Assembly: GCA_036504875.1 (NCBI GenBank)
Contig: DASXUK010000003.1
Span: 124,001 to 188,000 of the forward strand
DNA from: JACPFJ01 sp036504875
GTDB taxonomy: Bacteria > Desulfobacterota > Desulfuromonadia > Geobacterales > Pseudopelobacteraceae
Length of the DNA stretch: 64,000 nucleotides
Direction: 5' to 3'
Below, in pieces: positions 18,131 through 26,193 of this stretch (within the stretch, counting starts at the first letter, position 1; every line of letters begins with the position of its first letter). The position numbers and the translations under genes are program-made. The notes below the pieces were generated by a model. It searched no databases, was not told where the DNA came from, and worked only from the letters and a program-made list of their open reading frames with translations.

Positions 18131-18541
18131 TTAGTCTTTGTTCTTTTTAGCTACTTCAGCTTTTTGGGCCTCGATCCTTTTAACAACTTCATCAAGCGCC
18201 TGTTCCGGCGTAAAATTTGCGGCGGCCGGTAGCTGGGCTACAACAGCATGCTCACGCTGGATAGTTTCCTTTGAAACCGGGGCAGGATGATGGCGGGGTG
18301 CCTCCTGATAGACTATCATGGTCATGAAACCATTCCGCAACAAGCGGTAGCCCATCCAGAGCAGCAGGCCCAAGGGCACGATATCGTCTTGCCAATATTG
18401 GAAACTACGCTGGCTAACCATGGCGCCGGCTAATACCCCCCCAGCTGCGATCAAAACACCCAGGAAATTTCCTATTACGGCATATTCGATATCATCGCTG
18501 ACCACGATCTGATTTTTCGTCTTGACCGCTGCACCGGCCAT
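18131..18541 (-). CDS. Hypothetical two-helix membrane protein
   Basis: 136 residues with RBS GAGGTGAGCT before the ATG. Two hydrophobic segments (about 23-42, GNFLGVLIAAGGVLAGAMV, and about 53-75) separate a short N-terminal part from a C-terminal cytosol- or periplasm-facing tail that is Lys/Glu-rich (EQALDEVVKRIEAQKAE) and likely helical. It ends 7 nt before the start of the GspE/PilB-type ATPase, so both are probably one transcript and it may be a membrane partner of the ATPase. No known family recognised. Confidence 0.7.
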   Translation of the reverse strand: MAGAAVKTKNQIVVSDDIEYAVIGNFLGVLIAAGGVLAGAMVSQRSFQYWQDDIVPLGLLLWMGYRLLRNGFMTMIVYQEAPRHHPAPVSKETIQREHAVVAQLPAAANFTPEQALDEVVKRIEAQKAEVAKKNKD

Positions 18542-18932
18542 AGCTCACCTCAAGACTCGTCAAACTGTTGTTGTTACAAAGGAATGCAGTATATCCCTTT
18601 TGGTTCCATAAAAACTATTTTTTTCTTATGTGGTCTAAGCCCCAGGACTGCAAGCGAACCATGCCCCTATGGAGAGTTTGATTAGTTGATCCAGTTCTTT
18701 TTAATACCACAAGGAAACCGGTTTTATCAAAGGGAATCGAAAACAGAATTTTATTACAGACATCAACCGTAAAAGCCGATAAAGATACTAAAGTGTGATA
18801 CACATCACGTCATCTAATTGCCTGATACCTTAAGTTAACAACGATAAAACCGTCTCAGGGCATTTTTGAGAACTTCAGCCCACCATTCATCTGAGTCCTG
18901 TCCACCCTAACTGAATTCAAAAAGGTCCTAAT
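18542..18932. other. 391-bp divergent intergenic region
   Basis: Separates the ATPase operon (minus) from the beta-lactamase-fold gene (plus) and should hold both promoters. It is AT-rich in the middle. Seen inside: a CRP-like site at 18794-18809 and a loose dyad GTCTCA...TTGAGA (18852-18871). No convincing ORF or RNA was found. Confidence 0.6.
18794..18809. promoter_or_regulatory. CRP/FNR-family-like binding site
   Basis: TGTGATACACATCACG matches the TGTGA-N6-TCACA pattern with one mismatch at the last base. It lies about 125-140 bp before the gene at 18933 and about 255 bp before the minus-strand gene at 18541. The regulator is unknown. Confidence 0.35.
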
Positions 18933-20357
18933 GTGCGTCTGATCCCTGCCCTTGTAATCGCCAGTCTGTTTGTTTACTGCCCGGTCCTGGCGGCAGAGCT
19001 ACCCGTCGATATCGGACGAGCCACAGCCAATACTCTCATCGAGCGAGCCATGGCCCGTAACATGGTAGCCGGCGCTGTGGCTTTGATCGGCAATCACGAA
19101 GGCATCCTTTATACTACTGCCCGGGGACGGTTAAATGCCGGGGCAGATGCTGCGCTTTTAAATGAGCATACAATTTTCGATGTGGCCTCCCTGACCAAGG
19201 TAATTGCTACCACTCCGTCTGTAATGAAACTTGTCGATGAGGGGCGCCTGAACCTGACAGATCCGATCTCCCGCTGGTTCCCGGAATTCAAAGGTTCCAG
19301 ACGCGAAGGCATCACCATCCTCCAGCTTCTAACACATACCTCCGGACTGGATGACAACAACCTGAGCGCCGAGCAGCCGATGAAGATGGCCATCAACAGG
19401 GCCGTGAACCAAAAATATTGGCAAGTACCGGGCAGCAACTTTCAGTATGCGGATATAAATTTTATTCTTTTGGGGGAACTGGTCTATCGCATTTCAGGAA
19501 AAACCCTGGACGTTTATTCCCGAGAGAATCTGTTCGAACCGCTGGAGGCGCAGGAGACCATGTTTCTTCCACCCAAACAACTGGCTGGTTTTATAGCCCC
19601 CACGGATGATACATTCGCTGGAGTTGTTCAAGACCGAAACTCTCGCCGTCTGGGCGGGGTTGCCGGGCATGCCGGTCTATTCACCTCCGCCTATGATCTG
19701 TCCAGGTTTGCGCGTATGATGCTGGGTGGCGGCACGCTTGACGGCAAACGGATTTTATCGGAACAGGCGGTAAGCCAGATGACTGCGCCTCAGTTTTTCC
19801 ACAAAGGAGCAATCGTGCGCGGCTTGGGCTGGGACATGGATTCCCCCTTTTCCGCACCCAAGGGAAATTATTTTTCAGAGGCATCTTTCGGGCACACCGG
19901 TTATAGCGGCTCCTCAATCTGGATTGATCCTAAGCAGGACCTGTTCGTTATTCTTTTGACTATCCGCCTCGACTACCGCGATGTTAAAACATTCAACCAG
20001 CTGCGCCGTGACGTCTCTACGTTTGCAGCAACAGATTTTTGGAAGTTCCGCTCATTCATGGAACTCCCGCCGCTGGAAACCCTGGCTGATGCAAACATGA
20101 CAGGACCTGGCAGCGCAGCAGGTCCCACAATGTCCGACTTATCACCACGTTTCAAAATGCCAGTGCTGCATCCTAAAAAAAAGCACATCGCCAAGCACAT
20201 TCTAAATTTAAAGAAATCCAGTAGAAAAATGGTTAAGATCAGCGCATCAAAACGTACCGTCGCAAACAGGAAAGGGAGATTGGCAGCTCGTCGTAAATTG
20301 CTTTCCTGGCTGCCGAATGCGCTGCCTTATAACCAGTCGTTAAATCCTGTCGCTTAA
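18933..20357 (+). CDS. Exported serine hydrolase of the beta-lactamase (class C / EstB) fold
   Basis: 474 residues from GTG, with AAAAAGG upstream. Signal peptide ends near VLAAELP (about residue 20). The catalytic SxxK is SLTK (S about 86), the second motif is YAD (about 172, usually YxN) and the third is HTG (about 320), as in class C beta-lactamases, esterases and D-aminopeptidases. An Asp at the third place of YxN is common in esterase-like members, so antibiotic hydrolysis should not be assumed. The last about 90 residues are an unusual Lys/Arg-rich tail (HPKKKHIAKH, RKGRLAARRK) that could bind anionic surface polymers. A terminator follows. Confidence 0.85.
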   Translation: MRLIPALVIASLFVYCPVLAAELPVDIGRATANTLIERAMARNMVAGAVALIGNHEGILYTTARGRLNAGADAALLNEHTIFDVASLTKVIATTPSVMKLVDEGRLNLTDPISRWFPEFKGSRREGITILQLLTHTSGLDDNNLSAEQPMKMAINRAVNQKYWQVPGSNFQYADINFILLGELVYRISGKTLDVYSRENLFEPLEAQETMFLPPKQLAGFIAPTDDTFAGVVQDRNSRRLGGVAGHAGLFTSAYDLSRFARMMLGGGTLDGKRILSEQAVSQMTAPQFFHKGAIVRGLGWDMDSPFSAPKGNYFSEASFGHTGYSGSSIWIDPKQDLFVILLTIRLDYRDVKTFNQLRRDVSTFAATDFWKFRSFMELPPLETLADANMTGPGSAAGPTMSDLSPRFKMPVLHPKKKHIAKHILNLKKSSRKMVKISASKRTVANRKGRLAARRKLLSWLPNALPYNQSLNPVA

Positions 20358-20503
20358 GCTGTTTGGGTGAATTACCGGCTTAAAAAGCCATAACAGTGTC
20401 AAGACGAGCTATTGCCCCCAAAGCACTAATATTTTTTATCAGTACTTATTTTTTCACGGTTGCCATGGCCAGTATTGAAATGCTATAAACAATGAAGTAA
20501 GGG

Positions 20504-20535
20504 AACCACGGGGGGCCATCTCTCTGTGGTTTTTA
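20504..20535 (+). terminator. Probable terminator after the serine hydrolase
   Basis: AACCAC/GTGGTT stem extended by G-U pairs, followed by TTTTTA. It lies 147 nt after the stop; the remaining 223-bp gap shows nothing else. Confidence 0.45.
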
Positions 20536-20580
20536 TTTGCCGTAAAGCCTGCGCAGCACCAAATATAGAAGGAGTAATTA

Positions 20581-21732
20581 GTGAATAAACAGCACCTTTC
20601 CAGGAAACAAATCTATTCATTGTTGACAATTACGATTATTTTTCCATTCACCATTATGGGTTGCAGCGAAAAAAACAACGATTTCGCATCTATCAAACCG
20701 GCATCGCTGGTGATAAAGGCTGATAAAGCTGATGTTTCAATCCCGGCTGCCGCCAGTTTCGAGGTAAAAACCACAGCCAGCCGACCCGCAGCCTTCGTAG
20801 CTCCAACCAGCTCAACCGCGGTTCCCAAAACAAAAGACGCAAAACCGCCTAAACCAACCGCCCCAAAAATAAATTACAACGCCGGAGAGGACCCTGATTA
20901 CGCCAAAAAATGCGGCTGGCCGGTTAAATGTCCGCCTGTGCTACCAGGATCAATCCTGCCCCACAAACGTATCGTGGCCTACTATGGCAATCCCCTCTCC
21001 AAAAAAATGGGAGCACTGGGAGAATTTCCAAAAGACGAAATGCTGCGCCGCTTAAAAGGTGAAGTTGCCCGCTGGCAAAAGGCCGATCCAGCCACCCCGG
21101 TACAGCCTGCCCTGCATCTGATTGCAGTGGTTGCTCAGGGTGAACCGGGCAAGGCCGGCAAATATCGCATGGTCATTCCTGACAAGATAGTAAACGAGGT
21201 TTATGCCATGGCCAAAGAGGCCAACGCACTGCTTTTCATCGATATCCAAACAGGTCATGATAATATCCGCACGATTCTCCCGCGTTTCGAATGGTTGCTC
21301 AAAAACCCGGACGTACACCTGGGGATCGATCCTGAATTCAACCTGATCAAAAGCGGCGCAAAGCCGGGTAAAAAAATCGGCACCTATGACGCCGAAGATA
21401 TTAACTATGCCTCTGGCTACCTTAGAGATCTTGTAAAAAAGTACAACCTGCCTCCCAAGGTCTTTACCGTACATCGCTTTACCCAGAACGGTGTCACCAA
21501 TGCCAGCAAAATTGCGTTGCACCCCGAGGTGCAGATAGTCATGCACATGGATGGCTGGGGTGCCCCTTGGTTGAAGCGTGATTCCTATAAGGCCTATATT
21601 GTGACCCAACCGGTCCAGTACACCGGGTTCAAGCTCTTCTATCATAATGATACCAAGAAGGGTGACCCGCTCCTGACACCACAGGAAGTACTCAAGCTAA
21701 ACCCCAAACCGCTGTACATCCAGTATCAATGA
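20581..21732 (+). CDS. Lipoprotein of unknown function with a TIM-barrel-like body
   Basis: 383 residues from GTG with RBS AAGGAG. Lipobox TIMGC (Cys about residue 28), then a Pro/Ala/Lys-rich linker to about residue 95. The body starts RIVAYYGNPLSKKMGALG and continues with LHLIAVVAQG, ALLFIDIQTGHD, LGIDPEFNL and VQIVMHMDGWG, a beta-alpha succession with acidic residues at strand ends that resembles glycoside-hydrolase-like TIM barrels. No specific family or catalytic pair can be named. It is flanked by terminators on both sides, so it is a single-gene unit. Confidence 0.75.
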   Translation: MNKQHLSRKQIYSLLTITIIFPFTIMGCSEKNNDFASIKPASLVIKADKADVSIPAAASFEVKTTASRPAAFVAPTSSTAVPKTKDAKPPKPTAPKINYNAGEDPDYAKKCGWPVKCPPVLPGSILPHKRIVAYYGNPLSKKMGALGEFPKDEMLRRLKGEVARWQKADPATPVQPALHLIAVVAQGEPGKAGKYRMVIPDKIVNEVYAMAKEANALLFIDIQTGHDNIRTILPRFEWLLKNPDVHLGIDPEFNLIKSGAKPGKKIGTYDAEDINYASGYLRDLVKKYNLPPKVFTVHRFTQNGVTNASKIALHPEVQIVMHMDGWGAPWLKRDSYKAYIVTQPVQYTGFKLFYHNDTKKGDPLLTPQEVLKLNPKPLYIQYQ

Positions 21733-21739
21733 TTTATGC

Positions 21740-21774
21740 AAAAAAAGCCGCTCTCGATTAGGAGCGGCTTTTTT
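21740..21774 (+). terminator. Intrinsic terminator
   Basis: A-run, GCCGCTC/GAGCGGC stem, 8-nt loop, T6. The stem is identical to the terminator at 16271-16303. Confidence 0.85.
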
Positions 21775-21799
21775 AATAGCTAAGTGAGCAAGCAGTCGG

Positions 21800-22291
21800 C
21801 TACTCCCGCACAAAAATATCCATATCCGATTCGTCCACCATACCCATGATTCTTGAGTACTGCGCTTCGATTAGCAGGTAATGATTATGGGTTTCCTTGG
21901 CATTCAGCTCATAAATTGCACGTACCCCGGCATCTTCAAATTTTGCCGCAAAACCGAGCAGAGTTTCCTCCAGCTTCTGCTCTTTTTCCATGGCCAGTTC
22001 CAGAGACATTTTATCATTATATTCGTTTTCATACATCCGAGTAAGCGGGGAGAGCCAGCCCGATTCATTGTCAAAGGGTGTATTTAGGAAATCCTCCAGA
22101 GAGGGGATGTCATTGCCGGGGTATATGCTGTAAAAATGACCGGCATGCTCACGTTCCTCCCTTGCCAAGGTTTCAAAAATTCTGCGCGCCTCAGGGTCCT
22201 TCATGCTAAGTGCAGCTAACTGGTAAAAGTTCATCGCGTTCTTCTCGGTCTGTATGGAGCGTTTAATGGCCTCCTGGAGATCAATACTCAT
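21800..22291 (-). CDS. Rubrerythrin-like ferritin-fold protein
   Basis: 163-residue four-helix protein with the carboxylate/histidine pattern of rubrerythrin-type di-iron proteins: E in TEKNAMNFY (about 17), EEREHAGHFY (about 46-55), EKEQKLEE (about 103-110) and KETHNHY (about 137). It lacks the C-terminal rubredoxin CxxC pair, so it is the short form. Likely role: peroxide or oxygen defence, or iron handling, in the cytosol. RBS AAAGGAG precedes the ATG, and a consensus-like promoter is at 22335-22362. Confidence 0.85.
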   Translation of the reverse strand: MSIDLQEAIKRSIQTEKNAMNFYQLAALSMKDPEARRIFETLAREEREHAGHFYSIYPGNDIPSLEDFLNTPFDNESGWLSPLTRMYENEYNDKMSLELAMEKEQKLEETLLGFAAKFEDAGVRAIYELNAKETHNHYLLIEAQYSRIMGMVDESDMDIFVRE

Positions 22292-22334
22292 AACAAACTC
22301 CTTTCCTATTATTTAATTAAAAATGTCTTGAGTA

Positions 22335-22362
22335 ATAATACCAATCTGGTCTTTTTTGTCAA
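22335..22362 (-). promoter_or_regulatory. Sigma70 promoter of the rubrerythrin-like gene
   Basis: Minus-strand TTGACA (22357-22362), 16-nt spacer, TATTAT (22335-22340), 44 nt before the ATG. Confidence 0.6.
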
Positions 22363-22389
22363 GCAGGTATGTCATTTTCGCCTAAGCGG

Positions 22390-22428
22390 TTGACAGCTTC
22401 GGCTACGGACGTGTAAAACAAGCTGTCA
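22390..22428 (+). promoter_or_regulatory. ettA promoter with overlapping inverted repeat
   Basis: TTGACA (22390-22395), 16 nt, TGTAAA (22412-22417). The -35 overlaps TGACAGCTT (22391-22399), which is mirrored by AAGCTGTCA (22420-22428): a 9-nt perfect inverted repeat with 20-nt spacing that brackets the promoter, so a DNA operator is more likely than an RNA hairpin. Confidence 0.45.
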
Positions 22429-22451
22429 TTTTAACCTGAGGAGGTAACAAC

Positions 22452-24131
22452 GTGGCAATTGAACCAAACAAGATCATCTACTCAATGATGCGGGTCAGCA
22501 AATTTTACGACAAAAAACCGGTTATCAAGGATATCTCCCTTTCCTACTTCTACGGCGCAAAAATTGGGGTACTTGGCCTGAACGGTTCAGGCAAGAGTTC
22601 ATTATTAAGAATAATGGCAGGGGTAGATAAGGATTTCAATGGCCAGGCAGTGCTTTCCGCCGGCTATACGGTCGGCTACCTGGAGCAGGAACCAATTCTC
22701 GAGGAAACCAAGACCGTACGTCAGATCGTTGAGGAAGGGGTCCAGGAAACAGTAGACCTATTGGCTGAATTCAATGCCATTACCGATAAATTCTCCGACC
22801 CTGATGCCGACTTTGAAAAGCTCTGCGATCGCCAGGCCGAGCTACAGGAAAAGCTGGATCATCTGGATGCCTGGGATCTGGACAGCCGCTTGGAGATGGC
22901 CATGGATGCCCTGCGATGCCCGCCGGGCGAAACTATGGTCTCGGTCCTCTCGGGTGGCGAAAAACGCCGGGTGGCACTTTGCCGACTGCTGCTTAAAAAG
23001 CCTGACATTCTGCTTCTGGACGAACCTACCAACCACTTGGACGCCGAATCAGTGGCTTGGCTGGAGCACCATCTGCACAGCTACCCCGGCACCGTCATCG
23101 CGGTTACCCACGACCGCTATTTTCTTGATAATGTAGCCGGCTGGATACTGGAACTGGACCGTGGCGAGGGCATACCCTGGAAGGGGAATTATTCGTCATG
23201 GTTGGAGCAAAAACAGAACCGGCTGGCGGTTGAGGAAAAGACAGTCAGCGAGCGCCAGAAGACCCTTCAGCGCGAGCTGGAATGGATCAAGATGTCCCCC
23301 AAGGGACGCCATGCCAAAGGCAAGGCGCGTATCAGCTCCTATGAGCAACTCCTATCCCAGGAGAGCGAAAAACAGGCCAAGGATCTGGAGATCTATATTC
23401 CACCCGGGCCACGCTTGGGAGGCATTGTGGTTGAGTTTAATGATGTGGCCAAGGCTTATGGGGATAGGCTTTTGTATGAAAAGCTGACCTTCAACCTGCC
23501 TCCAGGCGGAATTGTCGGGGTAATCGGCCCCAACGGAGCCGGCAAAACCACTCTGTTTCGCCTGATCACCGGTCAGGAACAGTGCGACACAGGGACCATC
23601 CGAATCGGCGAGACCGTTACATTAGGTTACATGGACCAATCCCGGGATGCGCTCAAAGCGGACCAGACCATCTGGGAGGCTGTTACCGGTGGTGATGACA
23701 GTATTCAGCTCGGAAAAATTTCGGTCAACTCGCGGGCCTACGTCTCCCGCTTCAACTTCTCCGGTTCTGATCAGCAAAAAAAAATCAGCATGCTCTCCGG
23801 CGGCGAACGAAACCGGGTCCACCTGGCCAGGATGTTGAAAGAAGGAGCCAACGTGCTGCTGCTGGACGAACCGACCAATGACCTGGATGTGAATACCATG
23901 CGGGCACTGGAAGAGGCCCTTGAGAACTTTGCCGGTTGCGCTGTGGTAATCAGCCACGATCGTTGGTTTCTGGACCGCATTGCCACTCACATACTCGCCT
24001 TCGAGGGTGATTCCAGTGTTGTCTATTTTGACGGGAACTACTCTGAGTATGAGGAAGATCGCAGGCGCAGACTGGGAGCGGCAGCCGATCAGCCACACCG
24101 CATCAAGTACCGGCAGCTGACCAGGGCCTGA
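22452..24131 (+). CDS. ettA: Energy-dependent translational throttle EttA (ABC-F ATPase)
   Basis: 559-residue cytosolic ABC-F protein with two ABC domains: Walker A GLNGSGKSS (about 41) and GPNGAGKTT (about 359), signatures LSGGEKRRV and LSGGERNRV, Walker B LLLDEPTNHLD and LLLDEPTNDLD. The long charged linker (about 240-310) is the P-site tRNA-interaction motif. Length and the N-terminal IYSMMRVSKFY start match EttA (formerly YjjK/ChvD), which gates the first elongation steps according to ADP/ATP ratio. GTG start with RBS GAGGAGGT. No membrane domain, so it is not a transporter. Confidence 0.93.
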   Translation: MAIEPNKIIYSMMRVSKFYDKKPVIKDISLSYFYGAKIGVLGLNGSGKSSLLRIMAGVDKDFNGQAVLSAGYTVGYLEQEPILEETKTVRQIVEEGVQETVDLLAEFNAITDKFSDPDADFEKLCDRQAELQEKLDHLDAWDLDSRLEMAMDALRCPPGETMVSVLSGGEKRRVALCRLLLKKPDILLLDEPTNHLDAESVAWLEHHLHSYPGTVIAVTHDRYFLDNVAGWILELDRGEGIPWKGNYSSWLEQKQNRLAVEEKTVSERQKTLQRELEWIKMSPKGRHAKGKARISSYEQLLSQESEKQAKDLEIYIPPGPRLGGIVVEFNDVAKAYGDRLLYEKLTFNLPPGGIVGVIGPNGAGKTTLFRLITGQEQCDTGTIRIGETVTLGYMDQSRDALKADQTIWEAVTGGDDSIQLGKISVNSRAYVSRFNFSGSDQQKKISMLSGGERNRVHLARMLKEGANVLLLDEPTNDLDVNTMRALEEALENFAGCAVVISHDRWFLDRIATHILAFEGDSSVVYFDGNYSEYEEDRRRRLGAAADQPHRIKYRQLTRA

Positions 24132-24132
24132 G

Positions 24133-24380
24133 TTCTCAATCGTGGCTTCTGGTGTGGCTTGGTCTGTTTTGTGTGCTGGCTTTAGAACGAAACATTGAAG
24201 CTCTTATTATCACTTAAGGATATCCGGCACTGTCTGCTGGAGGGCAGGCACTATCGTCTCAACTTTCTGGTCCGCCATCAGGTGCCCACCATCCTTGGCT
24301 TCAGATTCATCTACGTCATGCGGACCATTACTCCGATCCTGATCGGCGCCAGCATTATGACTAAAAATATGATATGGTAA
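24133..24380 (+). pseudogene. Relic of a DedA-family membrane protein
   Basis: Just after ettA, one frame reads QSWLLVWLGLFCVLAL and, after a frame change, another reads HQVPTILGFRFIYVMRTITP then ILIGASIM and stops. The second piece has the order (hydrophobic) G-F-R-F-x-Y-x-x-R-T-x-T-P of the DedA core motif around its conserved Arg. There is no N-terminal part, start codon with RBS or C-terminal half. Best read as a decayed, frameshifted fragment. Evidence is by eye only. Confidence 0.35.
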
Positions 24381-24386
24381 GGTCAT

Positions 24387-24403
24387 CCGTTCACGTCGAA
24401 CGG
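24387..24403. repeat. Inverted repeat before the carbonic anhydrase gene
   Basis: CCGTTC-ACGTC-GAACGG, perfect 6-5-6 dyad, 27 nt before the ATG at 24430. Possible operator or leader hairpin. Confidence 0.35.
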
Positions 24404-24429
24404 TGAAAGAAATTAACAGTGAGGCTGAT

Positions 24430-25050
24430 ATGAACCTGCTTAACTCAATTCTTACCGCCAATCAGGACTTTGTGCACCCGGGAGCCTTTCCGCCGCTCCC
24501 TAAAAACCCGAAAAAACAATTCGCCATCTTCACCTGCATGGATACGCGGCTGGTTGATTTCCTTGAGCCTGCCATGGGCATTAAACGAGGGGATGCCAAG
24601 ATTATAAAAAACGCGGGAAACACACTGGTAGATCCGCTTCATGGGGGAATAATCCGCAGCCTGGTAGCTGCTATTTTCATGCTGGGTGTCGAGGAAATTT
24701 TTGTGATCGGCCATGAAGATTGCGGCATGGCCTCTGTCGATCCTGAAGAGTTGAAACAGAGCATGATCAAACGGGGGATCTCGCCTCAAGCCATTGAAAC
24801 CCTTGTCCCTGATCTGGCCCAGTGGCTGGGGGCCTTTAAATGCCCGTCAGAAAATGTGGTTGATGTGGTGGAAAAGATTCGCGCCAACCCGTTGATCCCG
24901 GGGGAGGTGCCGATTCATGGTCTGATATTCTGTCCCAATGACGGACATCTGGATGTGATGGTTAACGGGTATCAGGCACAAGGCTTTAAGTCCAAAAAAA
25001 TTGAAGCGGTCTCTGCCAAACCTGCAGCGCTTATATTTGAGGAAGTTTAA
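24430..25050 (+). CDS. Beta-class carbonic anhydrase
   Basis: 206-residue zinc enzyme interconverting CO2 and bicarbonate. Zinc ligands are recognisable as C in FTCMDTRLVDF (about 36), with the catalytic Asp/Arg pair in the same motif, and H/C in GHEDCGMA (about 94-97). The ATG at 24430 has GTGAGG five bases upstream and removes nine unconserved residues from the longer GTG frame at 24403. It belongs to the short beta-CA group common in anaerobes. It stands alone, convergent with the next minus-strand operon. Confidence 0.85.
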   Translation: MNLLNSILTANQDFVHPGAFPPLPKNPKKQFAIFTCMDTRLVDFLEPAMGIKRGDAKIIKNAGNTLVDPLHGGIIRSLVAAIFMLGVEEIFVIGHEDCGMASVDPEELKQSMIKRGISPQAIETLVPDLAQWLGAFKCPSENVVDVVEKIRANPLIPGEVPIHGLIFCPNDGHLDVMVNGYQAQGFKSKKIEAVSAKPAALIFEEV

Positions 25051-25053
25051 AAC

Positions 25054-25080
25054 AAAAACCGATCAGTTTTTTCCTGACCG
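25054..25080 (-). terminator. Terminator overlapping the 3' end of the YkgJ-like gene
   Basis: On the minus strand CGGTCAG, 7-nt loop, CTGATCG (one G-U pair), then GTTTTT. It overlaps the last six codons of the gene ending at 25063. Confidence 0.45.
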
Positions 25081-25386
25081 TTTCCTGCCATGGTCTGTTT
25101 TTCTATTGAACTTGGGAGGTTCGGGGCGGTAGCCGCAATCGGGCGGCAACCAATTCAACTGGGGTACGAGCTCCGGGGTAAGTTTGACGCAATGGGGGTT
25201 AATCTCGAAGCGGCGTTCAAATATCTTGCAGTGGCGGGTGATCACATCCAGATATCGGCAAGCAGTTTGTGTGTAAATGATTTTGCCGCGGCCATCCTCC
25301 AGTTTTTCAAAACAACAGCGGCCACACTGCTTGCAGAGACCGTCCCAGTTGTTATCAGTGTTGCTCTTATCAATGTTAATACTCAT
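25063..25386 (-). CDS. YkgJ/UPF0260-type cysteine-cluster protein
   Basis: 107 residues with the hallmark CxxCxxCC-type motif CKQCGRCCF (about 18-26) and further conserved Cys in TACRYLD, HCKIFERR, PHCVKL and PDCGYR. Such proteins are predicted zinc or iron-sulfur binders; no reaction is established. The start ATG overlaps the stop of the DUF721 gene by 4 nt, so it is the last gene of a three-gene minus-strand operon. Confidence 0.85.
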   Translation of the reverse strand: MSINIDKSNTDNNWDGLCKQCGRCCFEKLEDGRGKIIYTQTACRYLDVITRHCKIFERRFEINPHCVKLTPELVPQLNWLPPDCGYRPEPPKFNRKTDHGRKRSGKN

Positions 25387-25862
25387 GATCTAACACTTTC
25401 CAAACTTGCTTTCATCAGTGCCATAAACGCCTCGCGGGTCTCCATGTCTGATATTTCTGCAGCCTGCTCTTCTATGAAAGCACGTTGTTTGGCATTCAGC
25501 TTCTTCTTTTTCAAATCCGGTTCCTCAAGCGGTATTGCAGGATTGGTGACTACTTTTCCCGACCTGAGGACGATATCCTTGACCACCTCGCCTCCCAACT
25601 GCTCGTTCAACTTTTCCCTCATTACGCCTTTCAGAAAATTCAACTCCTGCATCCACGGTCCACTGGAAACAGCTACTGTTAATACGCCGTTGATAATGCG
25701 CAGCGGTTGCGCTCGGGTAGCTACTGTCTGGCCGACTACTTCCGGCCACAATCTCCAGATATCAGCTTCGCGCAGGCGCTCCGCCAGTCCTCGCATCTTC
25801 ATTTCTTCCTGAAGAAGATTTGACAAAGGTAGGGGAACTCGCATTTTAGGCCGTTTACCCAT
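25383..25862 (-). CDS. DUF721 / DciA-like protein
   Basis: 159 residues. The N-terminal half carries the DUF721 pattern (IWRLWPEVVGQTVATRAQPLRIINGVLTVAVSS, read in two parts, about 35-67, then WMQELNFLKG). DciA members of this family recruit and load the replicative helicase DnaB; sequence alone does not prove that role here. The C-terminal third is Lys/Glu-rich. RBS GGAGGAGG lies just upstream. Coupled by overlaps to both neighbours (8 nt upstream, 4 nt downstream). Confidence 0.8.
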   Translation of the reverse strand: MGKRPKMRVPLPLSNLLQEEMKMRGLAERLREADIWRLWPEVVGQTVATRAQPLRIINGVLTVAVSSGPWMQELNFLKGVMREKLNEQLGGEVVKDIVLRSGKVVTNPAIPLEEPDLKKKKLNAKQRAFIEEQAAEISDMETREAFMALMKASLESVRS

Positions 25863-26112
25863 GCCTTTTCCTCCTCCGGTTAATTGCTCCTCCTACTATC
25901 TGACCGGCAACAGCGCCTCCCAATGTTAGTGGAATAACATGCCAGCTAATTCCTGCTTCAATACGCAACAGAACGATAAAAGGTATTGAAATGTGAATCA
26001 TCAGGAACCACATCAAAGAAAACTTCTTGTAGTTCTCTCGTAGATAACCGCATGGAATATTTACGACAAAAGATAGAACAATCAACCCGATTGTGGTTAA
26101 CGAGGCTTGCAT
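25855..26112 (-). CDS. Small three-helix membrane protein
   Basis: 85 residues; the ATG at 26110-26112 is preferred to longer frames because AAAGGAG lies seven bases upstream. Three hydrophobic segments (about 5-22, 32-50 and 56-75) and a basic tail RRRKRHG. No known family recognised. It is the first gene of the operon with the DUF721 and Cys-cluster genes, overlapping the former by 8 nt. Confidence 0.7.
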   Translation of the reverse strand: MQASLTTIGLIVLSFVVNIPCGYLRENYKKFSLMWFLMIHISIPFIVLLRIEAGISWHVIPLTLGGAVAGQIVGGAINRRRKRHG

Positions 26113-26193
26113 GCCATACTCCTTTAAGGCATAGTAGAAACTAGTGCATTGTTTGTCAATCCGGAACAGGACAGGTAGATGGAGAATCGTTTG

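Noticed and set aside
18615..18803. 62-residue minus-strand frame in the 391-bp intergenic region
   Set aside because: No RBS, no family resemblance, and overlaps the likely promoter area.
18852..18871. Dyad GTCTCA-N8-TTGAGA as a second site for the sigma54 regulator
   Set aside because: Half-sites agree with 5842 but the spacing is 8 instead of 1, and no -24/-12 element follows.
24210..24461. 83-residue minus-strand frame behind ettA
   Set aside because: Overlaps the carbonic anhydrase start and the DedA-like piece lies on the other strand.
25090..25812. 240-residue plus-strand frame opposite the DUF721 and Cys-cluster genes
   Set aside because: Both minus-strand genes have conserved motifs, RBS and start/stop overlaps; the long plus frame is a shadow.
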